DNA from: Lindgomyces ingoldianus
Taxonomy: Eukaryota > Ascomycota > Dothideomycetes > Pleosporales > Lindgomycetaceae
Assembly (NCBI RefSeq): GCF_010093535.1
Contig: NW_022985177.1
Location: forward strand, 166,857-230,856
Reading direction: 5' to 3'
Length of the DNA stretch: 64,000 nucleotides
The notes below the pieces were generated by a model, which was given only the letters and a program-made list of their open reading frames with translations, made no database searches and was not told the origin of the DNA. A program made the position numbers and the translations under genes. Positions 1 through 11,779 of the stretch are shown one piece after another; the stretch's first letter is position 1, and each line of letters opens with the position of its first letter.

Positions 1-601
1 GACTATGGGCGGTGGGCACGTAGGCAAGTACGGGTTCTTCACCATTCCCAGCCCGGCTAGGACTTTGACCTTCCCCTCCTTCTTTATGAGAGGTAGCGTT
101 GAATTCAGCCTTCTTCCCCGTGTTGCAATGCGCTCGTCGTTCTTTTCGCCGCGTACTTTTGCAAGGCCTTCCGCCTCATATTTGACGCATTTCTTCACAT
201 AGATTCCTACACCTCGAGTCAAGCCGAGCTTCGGTTTATACGTTGGTGGAATTCCAAGTGGTTGAGTACGCTTTCGTTTACGATGTCTGTGGCGCTGTTG
301 TTCCCCTTCCTGGTTGTCTGCATTTTTCCCGGCAAAAGCATCTCTAGGAGCTGGACCCGCGCTACTGGTCATCATACATTCGGGCCTCTCATTTGCCTGC
401 ACATTTGGATCGCTGGTAATGTCATCATTATTTTGGTGCCCACGTTCGAGATCATCCCCGCTCTTCCTTGCGCACTCTTTCTTCCACTAAGCCTTCTAGT
501 AACAAATAACGAATGCTATTCTGCTTGAGTGCAGGCTCAAGCCTTTTCCGTCCCTTTTGAAAGCGGAGTTTAGCCTCTGAAAAAAGCACTCGTGGGGCCA
601 T
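1..601 (-). CDS. Partial gene running off the left edge, unknown product
   Basis: The minus strand is open without a stop from 486 to the left edge (about 160 codons), and the translation is rich in basic residues (RHRHRKRKR near the middle) and ends at the edge in NPYLPTCPPP. A second open block in another frame starts with an ATG at 601 in reasonable context and reads MAPRVLFSEAKLRFQKGRKR then a Glu/Arg-rich helix down to about 455. The two blocks would join as one protein, but I cannot see a clean GT-AG intron between them: the frame changes near 455-480, where ERG of one frame meets DDLERG of the other. Either there is an unusual intron or a one-base break. I do not recognise the family. 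The many Lys/Arg residues suggest a nuclear protein, which is only inference. Confidence 0.4.
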
Positions 602-639
602 CTCAAGAGCAGGGTAATGGCAGGGAGACTGTGAAAGCA

Positions 640-2436
640 AGAGAGTTTATACCTTCCTGAGAGCGTGAATATTGAAGTATTTTAAGAGAAAGATAGTGAA
701 GTGTCAATGTATGCTTACTCGTACAGATGACACTGGAATGTGTGAAGGTTCTTGCTAAACCATGATAACTGATATGCCTCGTCACTGCAAACGACAATAG
801 CCAGCAGAAGCACAGCGAAGAAAGCGTGGTGAATGGCTCCTGATGCGTAGGTTGAACGTCCTGTTTGTCAGAGCACACGACTAATTGAAGCTGGAATTAC
901 CTCCAAGCCCACGTTGCGAGGTTCTTCTTTAGATTATCGTTCGCCGTATCCCTCATGGGAAAAGGCCTCCAGCACAGCTTAAGACATAAACTGGGATCCA
1001 AGATCTTTCGTACCGGGAGAGTCTGGAAGCGATTGGGTGTACGCAGGGTGGCATTACTGAGTTTGTAATTTCGCTTCGTGGATGTTCAAAGAAATAGTCA
1101 TTGGTCCTATGTAAGTGCAGAAGCCTGTTATGTGAATCAGTAGAGAATATAATTCTTTGATTCCGAAGCTTGTTATTTTTAAGCTGCAGTTCATGGCTCA
1201 CAAAGCAACGATCGTACAGGCTACTGAGAGGCGTTTCCATAGTATTCAGAAAACATAACCAAAGCCATGGAGGAGAAGGTTTGATATTTGTTTAGGACAT
1301 GACGTGTGGACAATGCCTGCTTAAGGAACTTGCACGGCACGAACCATATCAGTTGGAGGCGCTACTACGGGACTAGGCGGTTCTCCTAGGCAATCAACTT
1401 TTCAGTGGGCTATGGGAAGTATGATGATGAGCGGGGTGGGATAATTCTGGGATTGGCTTGGTGTTGAGGAGACCGGCATTGGTACATCTCTACGCTGGTA
1501 CCCCTGAGGTCTTGGCTCGATTAGTGAATGTGGAAATGAGATTCAGCCACATGTCGTCGATCCAGATCACAACATCCATCCACCGTTGGCGGTTTGCTCC
1601 CCCAATCGTCGTCCCGCTCATGACCCATGGACGGCATTCCACAACCGTAGTTTGCATAGAGCATTGAGCCTCCCAAGGATGTGGTTGTGGAAGAAGGCAT
1701 GAAGGTTCGACAGCAGTAGGCGATAACGCTGGACAAAGCTGTGCACCCTTGTTAGTAGGCCTCGCCTTATTGTTGTTTCGTTTTGCGTATCTCATGTGAA
1801 TGAAGCTTAAGTTTGAGGGGACCCGGATCGCCGACCTTGATTGTTGTCTTGTGATGAAAGGTCGCTCCTAATTGGACGAGACTATGAGGGAACATGCAGT
1901 TTCCCGTGTAAGTATCTCACATGCATTCGCAATCGTTCACGCCGCCCTGCCGTCCGCCGTCTACTAAAACACGCTTTCTGGAACCTAGCCCCGTCTCTTT
2001 CTCCGAGATTGTTCTCAGTACCCAATGACGAGGTCCATTTACCCGATCAACTTTTCGACCCCGAACGATCTTTGCCGAAGGCTGGAACTCCAGCTGGAAA
2101 TGGCTGCCATAGAGACTATTCCTCTGAAAGGCTCGCGCCCTTTTTTCCTAACCTTAGTTTCTATTGCTAGGTAAGCATCAGCTTCCCTCGGCCACTCTCG
2201 CTCTTCGTTGCCAACATCATCAAGACGATAATGACCGGGAGTACACTCAATCTTCGCCAGCGCCAGAATTCAGCAGAGACCTCAACCCGCCCCCACTCTA
2301 CGTGTCTTTAGATCCCCTTGAAACGCTAGAGGTGGTTACACGCTTTGCAGTTCGTAGTAGGGCACAAAGCGGTGAGAGAGCATGCGAGGACAGTTGTGTG
2401 AAAACCAACGTCAAGGTATCATCGTCGAATTTAAAC
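640..2436. other. Intergenic, no supported gene
   Basis: Only short open frames on both strands, none with recognisable family signatures or linked by convincing splice sites. The last few hundred bases are probably the promoter and 5' leader of the gene starting at 2437; the reading frame of its first exon stays open upstream to 2164 but has no better start codon. Confidence 0.5.
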
Positions 2437-4530
2437 ATGCCTTCACCCAGAAGAGTCGGAGTTGATTCACTCCATAATCTGTCGACGGGAATTGAAAGAA
2501 CCCGAATTTTGAAAGAAGGCAGCAATCCAGAACCCGGTATGTCCTGGCACCCCCCCCTTCTTCCTTCTCTTCAATTACCCATTGTCTTCGCTCGTAGTTC
2601 TTCAATCCTCAAAATACCCCTGAAAAGGCATAATGTTCGGCCCAGAAACTATTAGAATCCATCAAATCTAACGTGCTGTCAAGTGAGGCATGAACGCCGA
2701 CGGACGCTCCAAACCGTGGCCGAGCTGTCGCCCCTAAGTCCCACATCTCCTGAATGGACGGGCATGCCTCCCACAGTGACAAACAACAACCCTGATGCCT
2801 TCTCTAGTATCGAAAGTGGCAGCCCAGGGGTGGTACCGGCTACCGCTCAATCAATTGATCAAGCATCTGGGAGTCAAAAGAAGCCCCGTCCACAGAGTTT
2901 AGGGACCAGACAACATCCTAGGGCAAACCCTTCCATATTGATCGCTACTGTAGACACCCCACCTATTCGACGCTCGCTCACCGTGGGCCAGGAGTCCGGG
3001 AACGGGCAAGATAGTAGCGCGGGTAAAACTAACCCAAATCGACTTTCTTTAGATTTTTCGCTACGCCACAATTCATCCAGAGATCGAAAAGTAAAGTCCC
3101 AGTCAGGGTCAAACCTCGATGTGATGGGGCACCAAGAAACTTCCAGGGAAGATTGGAGACACTCTGGGCCTTTCATAGGCCGACACCTTTCGATGAATCG
3201 AGACATTAAGAAAGGTAACCAACCACCTTCTAAAGGAAAACAACCGGTTCGTGATCTACCGCCCCAGGGCGAGTCAGCAGAACTTGCGGAAGGCTTCAAT
3301 TCCAAACACCACAGAGAAAGGATTTTGCAGGAGCAATCAATGCTTGAAGCAAAGGCTCGTCGAAATCGTGAGAGACGTACAATTGCCATGGATAGCTCGT
3401 CCACACTCCCGTCCCTCTCCCCATTTCCGTACTTGCCGAAACCAAATACAGTACGCCTTAAAGGTCACACGAATCAGCAACTACTTTTACAAAATAGCCG
3501 GACCATGAACAGTTACGGTACACCTGGCTTGCTACATAGGAAGACTAGTCGATGTCATGTATATGGTCCTGAGCAGAGAAGAAGTTATGATGTCAACGCC
3601 CAACTACTCAAAAGGGCCAGCACAAGCAGTATGGCGTTCAACAAGGGGACTAGCAATTCACAGATGGTTTTAAATCGTTCCTCACGATCTATATCCAATC
3701 CCGACCCAAAAAGATCTCAGTTAGGATCCCAAAACCGTTCAATACCTCCCCTCCTAGGGCCACCAACTTCGCTTTCGTTGTCTAATCCCCAATCGCCGAC
3801 TCAATATCCCTTTCCAAGCCCCCCCTCCCAAGTACTATCTGCTGATAGGAGGTCACGTTTACAGCAACTGCCTCACCATCCTGCTCCTCGCAACTCCTCA
3901 GTACATTCAACCACCTCGATGAAATCTTCGAAGTCTAATGGGTCTCTGCACTCAAGACAATCTCGGAGATTGTCGGGCACCGCATTTTCCTTCAGTCCTT
4001 CCAAATATAGTCGTCATCATAGGGGGGCCACTAAGGAGTATCTTGATGCCCTGGCCGCCCCCACTGTTCCAGCACCACCCGAAGCTCACGTAACCCCTGA
4101 AAGTGTCCCATTCCTAGCTGTACAAGAAAGAAAATTGTGCGAGAACTTTAAGGGAGAAACTCTGACTTCTGAGCGAGCAATGAGTATTTCGAGGATTCAG
4201 GACAGTAAAAGATCACTGGCAGGGTCGAGAATATCACAGCGCAGCTACGCTACTGAACAGAGTAGAAGGTACAATGTCAGTGTTGTCGATGTGGTCGAAG
4301 GCGGTGGTAAATGCGTGGAAGGCTTGACTCCCGAGAATGTGAGATTGCTGCGAGAAAGGGAGAAGTTGCTGAGGTGGAAGGCAGAAAGGGAGAAATCTGA
4401 CTTTGAGAAGAAAGAACGTGAAAGAGTTAGAGAAATGGTGAGGAGAGCTAACGAGATGGAAGAAGAGAAGAGCAAGACCATGGCCAAAGAAAAAAAGAAA
4501 AGGGGCTGTTGTGGAATGCTGGGAGTCTAG
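2437..4530 (+). CDS. Serine-rich disordered protein with C-terminal coiled coil and Cys-Cys tail
   Basis: Two exons, 2437-2536 and 2684-4530, joined by a 147-nt intron (donor GTATGT, acceptor CAAG), give 648 residues. The start at ATG 2437 has an AAAC context and begins MPSPRRVGVDSLHNL; the segment RTRILKEGSNPEP followed by RRRTLQTVAELSPLSPTSP spans the junction in frame and looks like the conserved N-terminus of a fungal family. The middle (about residues 60-540) is low-complexity, rich in Ser, Pro, Arg and Asn. Residues from about 575 form a charged helix (LLREREKLLRWKAEREK) that ends in KKKRGCCGMLGV. The adjacent cysteines next to a polybasic run suggest S-acylation and membrane attachment, as inference. 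I do not know a described function. Confidence 0.75.
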
Positions 4531-6660
4531 GGGGCCAGGGGTTTTAGAATACGGCGTTAAGGGAATTTTGGCTCCGTGGGCCTAATTCCATGCTCATATT
4601 GGAGGTAATTGGATTTCGATTTCGTTCCATCTTTTCGCCTGATTAGATCTGTAGTTGGTTCTATCGTGACAAAGAAATCTTCAACATTCCCAATACGGCC
4701 TCTCTTCGAAACAAATCCTGCCGACACGGAAATTTACCGTTTGGACCTTTATCTAATTCTCAATTTCGAGGGCGTTCGCACGACATCGTGTTTAGAGGTA
4801 GTATTGCAGTCGACCGTCGCAGTCACGATGGAGGTCGCGGACTCGAAGTCACAGCCCTATCGTGAACGTACATATCCTTGCGGAGATTCGCATGAGGCTC
4901 GTATGTTGGCACCATGAGCCCCGACCGGACTCTTCACGAACTCAAACTCGTATATTCGATTGCACGACAGTCTCGACATTCTGAAGATGAGTACTACTAG
5001 CACGGACATTGCCATTCGATTGAAATACCGCAGCGCACCGCAGCTCAACAACGCATCATGGGAATATCCCGAAGCTGATTCATCATCTAGGTCCCACAGG
5101 TCCTGTTCCAAGTTACGGTGTCCGAACGATCTTCAGATCGTATTGGGCTGTTTTTAGCAGCAATCGCGGAGATTTCTCGCACGGGAGCAGCCGTTCGCTC
5201 GCTCGCCAAAACACGACACATTGCTGCAATGGTAGCTCCACTGGCGGTGCTGCATGAACCGCGCCCAATGCTACCGCATCTGACGCCTGGCGACAACTAA
5301 ATCTTCAGGGATCGTTGAAGTCAGTCTTGTGGACAGGCAGGGTTCATCGCTGTCGTGGTAGATGCATGTTGGGGATTGAAAGAGGGGATTTGTGAGAGTT
5401 TGATGGACGGATGGGGACGTGGTTGAGATACGACCCGCGCTGTCACGAAGCAGAGATAGGTTTGTCATGTCATGCGGGAGGATTGTTGCGCACGAGGCGG
5501 GTAGGGGGCAACAGCCAATAGGAGAGAACATGGCTTTGAATTGAGTTTGAAGAACCGGTTCACCTCCCGAGGATTGTCTTCACAACAAAAGTCGTGGTGG
5601 GGTTTTTCTCATGCGGTCCGAAGATGGGAATGATCGCCAAACTGTGCTCTTGCAAGCTAGTAGCCTCACGGGACCGGGAGTCGGGACGGGAAATGAGGCG
5701 GTGCGCGTCATGTTGAGCTATCTAATCGTGGTACTCAAAGTGCGGTCTTGATAGCACGAGCTGCATGCTAGTTACATGTGACTGGGACCTCAGAGCAGTG
5801 CATCGCTGGTGGGCTGGTTGTGTTCTGTTTCGTCGAGCAAGCCATGGCCCAGCCTGTTGGCAGTTTGATTGTGGCCACGCGTCTATTCGCAGCGAGGATG
5901 TGGTTTACTAGCGCACTCGGAGAAATCTATGCCTGAGGCACATCTGCTGGATATATGCGAGCGGCGAATGTCACAATGTTGCCATGCCACGCCGTGCCGA
6001 GGTTTTCAGCAGCTTGCAGCACTCAAGATCCGAAGAGAGAAGAAATCGATTCTGCTCCTGAGCACTGCAGGAGTGCCTTGCATGCCCACACGAGTCGTTG
6101 CATTGTCTAAATGGTTGCTTTTTTTTTTACAATAACCCAGCACATCGCATGAGCCGAGAGCTCAGTGGTCAATTGCAGACGCGCAGGCCATTCAGAGGCG
6201 TGAATAATCAAGCTGCGATGCCAAATTAGAATAAACCAGACGCCCAGTGCAGCAGGTCGCAGCTCTCCCCGGGCAGCGTATATGCAGAGGCACTGAAATG
6301 TCCTGACAGGGTCTGTCCGGGGCACGCGGCGGAGGGCTTCCAAAGCTTCCTGGCCATCGCTAAACCTTGTTGGTCGTCGCTCTTCTCGAAATCACCACCT
6401 TTCCCCACGTCGATGCTCAGGTCCTGCGAGCCCTATCACCACAGCTAAAAACCTCGACCTGGTCCCTCTACGCCCTTGCTCCTGTCCGACCAGTCCGCCC
6501 TCTCCTCTCCCCCCCCCACGTCTCGACTTCCAATGTCTGGCAGCAGAGCCCCGCTCGGAACTGCGACAAGCGGCTCGCTGTCACAAGCCCACCACCGCAA
6601 CCAGCACGTCGTACGGGCCGTTGTCTGAAGGCCTGTCTTCTGTCTCCCCGACGTGCCACC
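4531..6660. other. Intergenic, no supported gene
   Basis: About 2.1 kb between two plus-strand genes. Open frames are short and overlap on both strands without family signatures. The part from roughly 6380 to 6660 is C-rich and pyrimidine-rich (for example a CT/CCCC tract near 6500-6520), as expected for the promoter and 5' leader of the RasGEF gene; an in-frame reading extends upstream from its ATG but has no ATG of its own. Confidence 0.5.
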
Positions 6661-9600
6661 ATGCCTGCTAGTGGGCGAGCGGCCTGTTCTGCTGGTCTAG
6701 GCAGCAGCAGCAGCACCAGCACCAGGACAACGCCCCAGGACCACGGCACCAAGCGCAACGAGAAAGCGAAGAGCTCGCAGTCGATGCAGAGCCCCCGCAG
6801 AGAGTCGGCCCAGAACTCTGCTGGTGCGACCCATCAACGTCCCGGGCTTAAGAGCCGTGCATACTCGGCGCCCATGATCCCGAAGAACCATGTTGACGGA
6901 ACCGAGAACGACCATGATGACGAAGAAATTGCGGGAGACCCTTTCTTCCAGCGCTATAACTTCCCCCAGGCGGGTGCGCAGAGCAAAGAGGCCGGCGAAG
7001 CCTCATCCAGCTCTGTTGACGGCTCGTCCGACACCGAAGGCCCCCTCTCGCCCACGCACATCAAGAACCGCCAGGCAGGAGCTACCGACTCTCTCCCCAG
7101 CCCGCAGTCGCCGGCGCCTTCCGTAGCTGTACGTCTTGCTTCTTGCACTTTCCCTAGTCTTTGGACACTTTCGGCGTGCTGACGTATGCGTGTCCAGTCT
7201 GGAAACAGCGATTTAGCATCCGCAATGCAGGACATCAACATTGCCGTGCTGGGGGCCCGCGGCACAGGCAAGTCCTCCTTCATTCGACGTGCCCTCAATC
7301 TGCCTGACGCGCCGCCCTCGGCCATATTCACGCGCAAAATGACAATTGATGGTGGATACTATATAGTTCGCTTCTTGGAACTGTGCTTCAGTGAAGTGCA
7401 TATCGGAGGCCGGAATAGCATCAACTGGCCCGACACCATTGATAACCTGGCAAGGCCTCGAATCGACGGAGTAATCACTATTTATGATGTCACGAGTCAT
7501 GAGAGCTTGGCGCAGGTGCCGGAAATGCTCAGTCAGTGAATTTCTGCTTTTGTTGGGGATGGAACTCCCCCGCGATTTGCTGCCCAGTACAGTGATACTG
7601 ACGCTAGCTTGGCTAGATGCGATATCAAGATCCTCCCTGCCGTTTGTGCTTGTAGCGTGTAAATGCGACACCCATCGAGATCATCGCCAAGTCGATCCCC
7701 AAGTAGTCGAACAGAAGGCAAAATCATTCCTAGGAGATGTGATTACTTTCCAGACTTCTGAGGCGTCACCAGAAGCACACAAACGATGTCTTTCAGTGCT
7801 GACTCGTGCGGTCATTGCGGCGAAAAGACGTGAGAAACGCTGCCCCATTCTGCCCTTCACATTTCCGCTGACTATCTAATCAGCTCGATCGCAAGCATCA
7901 TCACGACGGCGAGCCAATTCTTCTGCCGTGCGTCATGTAACACCAAGAGAGCCATTTGCGGCGAGGAAACATGAGCGTGCTAGCTCCGAATTCTCCATGT
8001 CGAGGTACCGACCACGATCATCTGAGGCTAAAGGTCATAGGTATAAGTCCAGCGAAACGCCGGGGCATACATTCCTCGATCTCGACGAATCTCCAGGTTA
8101 TGATTCGTACGATTCCGATGCCCAACCATCTGATGGCGAGCAGAGTACTGTTTCGGAGCAGCCTTCTAACGAGAAGGGTTATTCCTTCGATCAGCTAGTA
8201 GATCGCCTTCTTGCCCAACCCATGTCAAAGAATGACTCAAAATTCGTTGCAATATTTCTCTCATTATACCGCAGGTTCTCGACACCAGGCCAATTACTTG
8301 AAGCAATATTGAAACGATTCGAGGCATTGAAGAAGGATAAGAACCCCCACGTGATCCGCATTATTTCGCAGCTCCGCTATCTAGCTGTCCTACAGCAATG
8401 GGTCAGCTGCTATCCAGGTGACTTTGCCTATCGTACGACGCACCGCACGATTCGGAAGTTTGCTCAGGAACTGGCGACCAACAAAGAGTTTTCAGTAGCC
8501 GCGAAGGAGATTTTACATGATCTCGAAATGGTTCAGGAGGACGATGATACAGACTGGGCATGCAATGATCGGCAAAGATATCAAACCGAGCCAGTGCCGA
8601 CTTTCCACAATGTTCTGGACGAAGACTCGGAAGACGATGAGTTTACAAGAGCGATTGGCCATCTTTCGGTATCATCAGCCGACCGCTTGTCCATTGCTCG
8701 AAGCATGAACACAGTCACGACAAACACATCGCGTAACACCCAGTCAACGACGGGCTCAGGGAGCTCCTCACAGACTCTGCTTCATCAGGTTGAGATGAAC
8801 CAAAAGTTGGCAAAACAACTTGAGCCGAACCCTATCAAGCCCTTGTCAAAAATCCAATGGCATCAGCTTATGAACGAATCAGATGAAGCTATTGCTCGAG
8901 AGTTGACTCGAGTTGATTGGATCATGTTTTCTTCAATTCGGCCCCGCGACCTTGTGCGGCACGTGAGTATGAATGCAGAGGAAAAAAAACGGTGCAAGAG
9001 CTTGGAAAATGTCAACCGTATGATCGACCATTTCAATCATGTGGCATACCTCGTCACCAACTATATTTTGCTGCGAGACAAGCCGAAGCATCGAGCGTTG
9101 ATGCTGGAGAAATGGATGCAGGTCGCTCGTGCCGTCCGTAAGCTCAACAATTACAACGCACTTGGCGCCGTTCTTGCAGGAATTAAAGGAACCGCCGTAC
9201 ACCGTCTAATCGCCACCCGGGACTTGGTACCTCAAACGACGGCCAGGGATTTCATGAAATTAGAGATCCTAATGGGTACGCAAAAGTCATATTTCGCCTA
9301 TCGACTCGCTTGGGACAATTCTTCCTTGCATCGAATCCCTTATATTCCGTTGCATCGACGAGACCTCGTATCGGCATCAGAAGGAAATTCGACTTTCGTG
9401 GGGGACAAAAAGCCTGCACCGGCCTTCTCACCTCACCCTGGCATCTCTGTTTTCCAAGGCGCCCCTGGAAATCGAGATTCTCGAGAAGCGCCTCCCGGGG
9501 GCGTTGTAGGAAAGGAACGTATCAATTGGCGGAAATTTGAGATTATGGGTGAAGTCATCGTTGGAGTGCAACGTGCTCAAGGCACGCCCTACCCGACACT

Positions 9601-9795
9601 TCCGAAGAATGACAGTATCCGGAATTTACTCCTTGATGTCCAGATCGTGAAAGATGACGATGTAAGTGATCTTCCCCCCTTGTTAAACGGGACTCAGCTT
9701 ATTGATCCACGCAGGATCTTTACGATAGAAGTGTGCAATTAGAAGCTGCAGGAGCTGGTGAACGACCTAGGTTTAATTGGTTCCGCCAGCGTTAG
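6661..9795 (+). CDS. GTPase-like domain fused to Ras guanine-nucleotide exchange factor (Cdc25/RasGEF family)
   Basis: Five exons (6661-7128, 7198-7531, 7617-7829, 7884-9661, 9715-9795) give 957 residues; every junction keeps the protein in frame. Residues 1-156 are disordered. Residues about 168-340 form a Ras-like domain with the P-loop GARGTGKS (175-182), a YDVTS strand and ACKCD in place of the NKxD base-recognition motif; the DxxG switch motif is not visible, so this may be a poor or inactive GTPase. The RasGEF N-terminal domain lies at about 435-560 and the catalytic RasGEF (Cdc25 homology) domain at about 645-900, including the VNRMIDHFNHVAYLV helix and NNYNALGAVLAGI. The protein should activate Ras at membranes and so feed cAMP or morphogenesis signalling (family knowledge). 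Exon 5 ends in FNWFRQR. Reading through the last intron would give a shorter, wrong tail. Confidence 0.93.
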
Positions 9796-10492
9796 TGCTT
9801 TCAGCTCTTTCCAGTATGCTTACTTTGGTTTTGGTTCTTGTGGAACCATTGCTAAGATAGGTCACCAGCACGACTACCGCATCTGCCGCCTCCTCCCGCA
9901 TCGCCGTATACAAGTTCGCACAATTACAATTACATGCGAATGTGAGCATCATAATACCTGCCATTTATCGTTGATCTTGGATATCTTCATGCATGATACC
10001 TGCCGTCTTCAAGCTTTGGATTCTGCAAAATACATGATTGGGTCGGCATCACCTTGGTCATTTCAGCACGTAATCATGTGTGGAGTCATTCGCATATGTA
10101 TGACGTTACTATCCGGCCATTCCTTGGTGTGCGGCGTTCATACGCATTCTGTCTTTAGCGATATATCTGGTCCTTCTTGGGGGGGTTGGAGTTTTGCATT
10201 CCCTTGGTGGCCATCTGGGAGATTCGGTGTTGTAATGAGGGTGGGGAACAGTTAGCTGGATGAACTATTATGGCCGGCTGGTCTATGAGATATGAATGAA
10301 AAGTCTGTCTTGTGCCATAAGAATGACTTATTGGTAGGTCAGGTATAATGTCACCTCAAGCTGAATGAGGGATAGAGGAGGATGCATCAGAGCTGCATTG
10401 CCAATATCGATATGTTACAGGTGCTCTACTCTAACATATGCCTTGTATCAATTGCTGTCCACCAAAAGACAGATGGCTGCAGTGCTTCTTGC
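9796..10492. other. Intergenic between convergent genes
   Basis: This is the 3' flank of both the RasGEF gene (+) and COX12 (-). One reading frame (9758-10255) is open for 165 codons but overlaps the end of the RasGEF gene, has odd composition (many Cys, His, Ile) and no family match, so I do not call it. Confidence 0.5.
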
Positions 10493-11035
10493 CTATTGGT
10501 CAAGCTTGCATGGGAAAATACCCTTTTCTGCGGTGAAGTCAGCCTATGCTAAATTCATATCTAGCCTGTGCCATGTCTACTTACCACGCTGGTCATCCCA
10601 TCGCTCGGTCCATCCGTTCGGGCACAAGGATCGGTAGGCCAGTTTAAACTTATCATCAAATCAGTTCCATGTTCCGTCATATCAGTGTCTCGAGATATGG
10701 ACGCACTTGGCGGCAGGGAGCAAAGTCCTCGCCCTTGGCTAGGATGCACTTGTGGTAGTCGACATAGTTCTGCCAACAGTGTTTCGTCTGGTTCTGGTTC
10801 GGGAAGCGGGCATCGAAGCCTGTTGGGCCAATCGGGTGTCAGTAAATCCTCCCAAGGTACATGAAGAATGTGCATCTATCGTAGGCACTGGCGAGATGGT
10901 GTATGGAAATCTAGGGCTTGGGCGTACCGGCTGTGAAGCTCGAGGTTAGCCGTGCTATCAGGTTCACAGAGGGTGTGTGAGGTGCATACCAGTGACGAAC
11001 TTGAAGGGCTTGGTCTCAGTCTCTTCGTCGGACAT
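10493..11035 (-). CDS. COX12: Cytochrome c oxidase subunit 6B (Cox12)
   Basis: Four exons on the minus strand (11035-10990, 10819-10707, 10648-10585, 10527-10493) give 85 residues, the usual size for Cox12. The start MSDEETETKPFKFVTG and then FDARFPNQNQTKHCWQNYVD are hallmark sequence. Two cysteine motifs are complete: C-x9-C in the segment from HCWQ to YHKC, and C-x10-C from CRQF to RSLC. These are oxidised on import into the intermembrane space by the Mia40 relay, where the protein caps the cytochrome c side of complex IV (family knowledge). The C-terminus RWDDQREKGIFPCKLDQ is split by a 57-nt intron. It shares a short upstream region with the divergent MLRQ-like gene at 11260. Confidence 0.95.
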
Positions 11036-11259
11036 TTTGTCTGGGATGGCGAGGAAGTTGATGGTGCTGGTGGGTGGCAATTGGAGGACAGAGCTGGGGG
11101 AGTGGGCGAGGTGAAGTTGAAGATGGTTCGATTGCGCTTTGTCCAATTGTCGCGCGGGAAATGCCGGCTCCGTAGCTTCAACCTACTGTGGAACCCTGTG
11201 ACATGCCTCGCCTTTGCCTCGCACAAAGACAGTCCAAGACGCTCTCCACTCAATCCAAT
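11036..11259. promoter_or_regulatory. Shared divergent promoter with CCAAT boxes
   Basis: Only 224 bp separate the start codons of COX12 (-) and the MLRQ/NDUFA4-like gene (+). Within it a CCAAT pentamer lies on the plus strand at 11143-11147 and one on the minus strand at 11084-11080. CCAAT is the site of the HAP2/3/5 (HapB/C/E) complex, which controls respiratory genes in fungi. That this complex acts here is inference; the motif occurrences are seen. Confidence 0.55.
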
Positions 11260-11779
11260 ATGTATCGCACCCGAGTCCTCGCTATGCAGCCTACGCGCAT
11301 GCTATACATGCGGCAGTCGCCCCGGATGATGAGACCGGTTCCGGTAAGCTGGACAACCAGTGAGAGGTCCTTGGTGGTACGAGACTGACCAAATCGTAGA
11401 AAGAAGAGCACGGCGGTACGTGTTGCAGCCATTGGATTGCCTCATGATATGAGGCTTCTCCGACCGTATTTGGATTGTGCTAAGAAAGCTATATACAGCC
11501 CATACAGTCTCCCAGCGCCTGCGCACCTTGAAGAAGATCCCCGCTGAGTTGATCCCCCTCGGTAAGTACCCGGCTGTCCTGGACTTCTTTCGTTGCGGGA
11601 AAGGTTGTGCTAACATGATTGACAGGCGTCGTTCTTGCGTAAGAAATACATCCGCCGTCTTGATATGCACCACCTAACGAATCCCCAGTGTCGCTGTTGG
11701 AGCTGCCATCTACTCCATGGGCCGGAAACTCTACACGGACAAGAACCTGCGATTGAAGAGGCAGTCTGGGAGCCAGTAG
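11260..11779 (+). CDS. NADH-ubiquinone reductase MLRQ/NDUFA4 (B12D)-like small mitochondrial membrane protein
   Basis: Five exons (11260-11343, 11400-11415, 11499-11561, 11626-11638, 11689-11779) give 88 residues. The conserved part reads HTVSQRLRTLKKIPAELIPL, then a single hydrophobic membrane helix GVVLAVAVGAAIYSMG, then RKLYTDKNLRLKRQ, the layout of fungal proteins annotated as the MLRQ subunit. In animals NDUFA4 is a complex IV subunit, although it was first assigned to complex I. The N-terminus (MYRTRVLAMQPTRMLYMRQ) is Arg-rich and Met-rich without acidic residues and looks like a mitochondrial targeting segment. Exons 2 and 4 are only 16 and 13 nt, yet each is needed to keep the conserved protein in frame. 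The gene is head to head with COX12. Confidence 0.88.

Noticed and set aside
9662..9742. RasGEF reading through to a stop at 9742
   Set aside because: Bases 9662-9714 have intron ends (GTAAGT, CGCAG), and removing them gives the FNWFRQR end at 9795.
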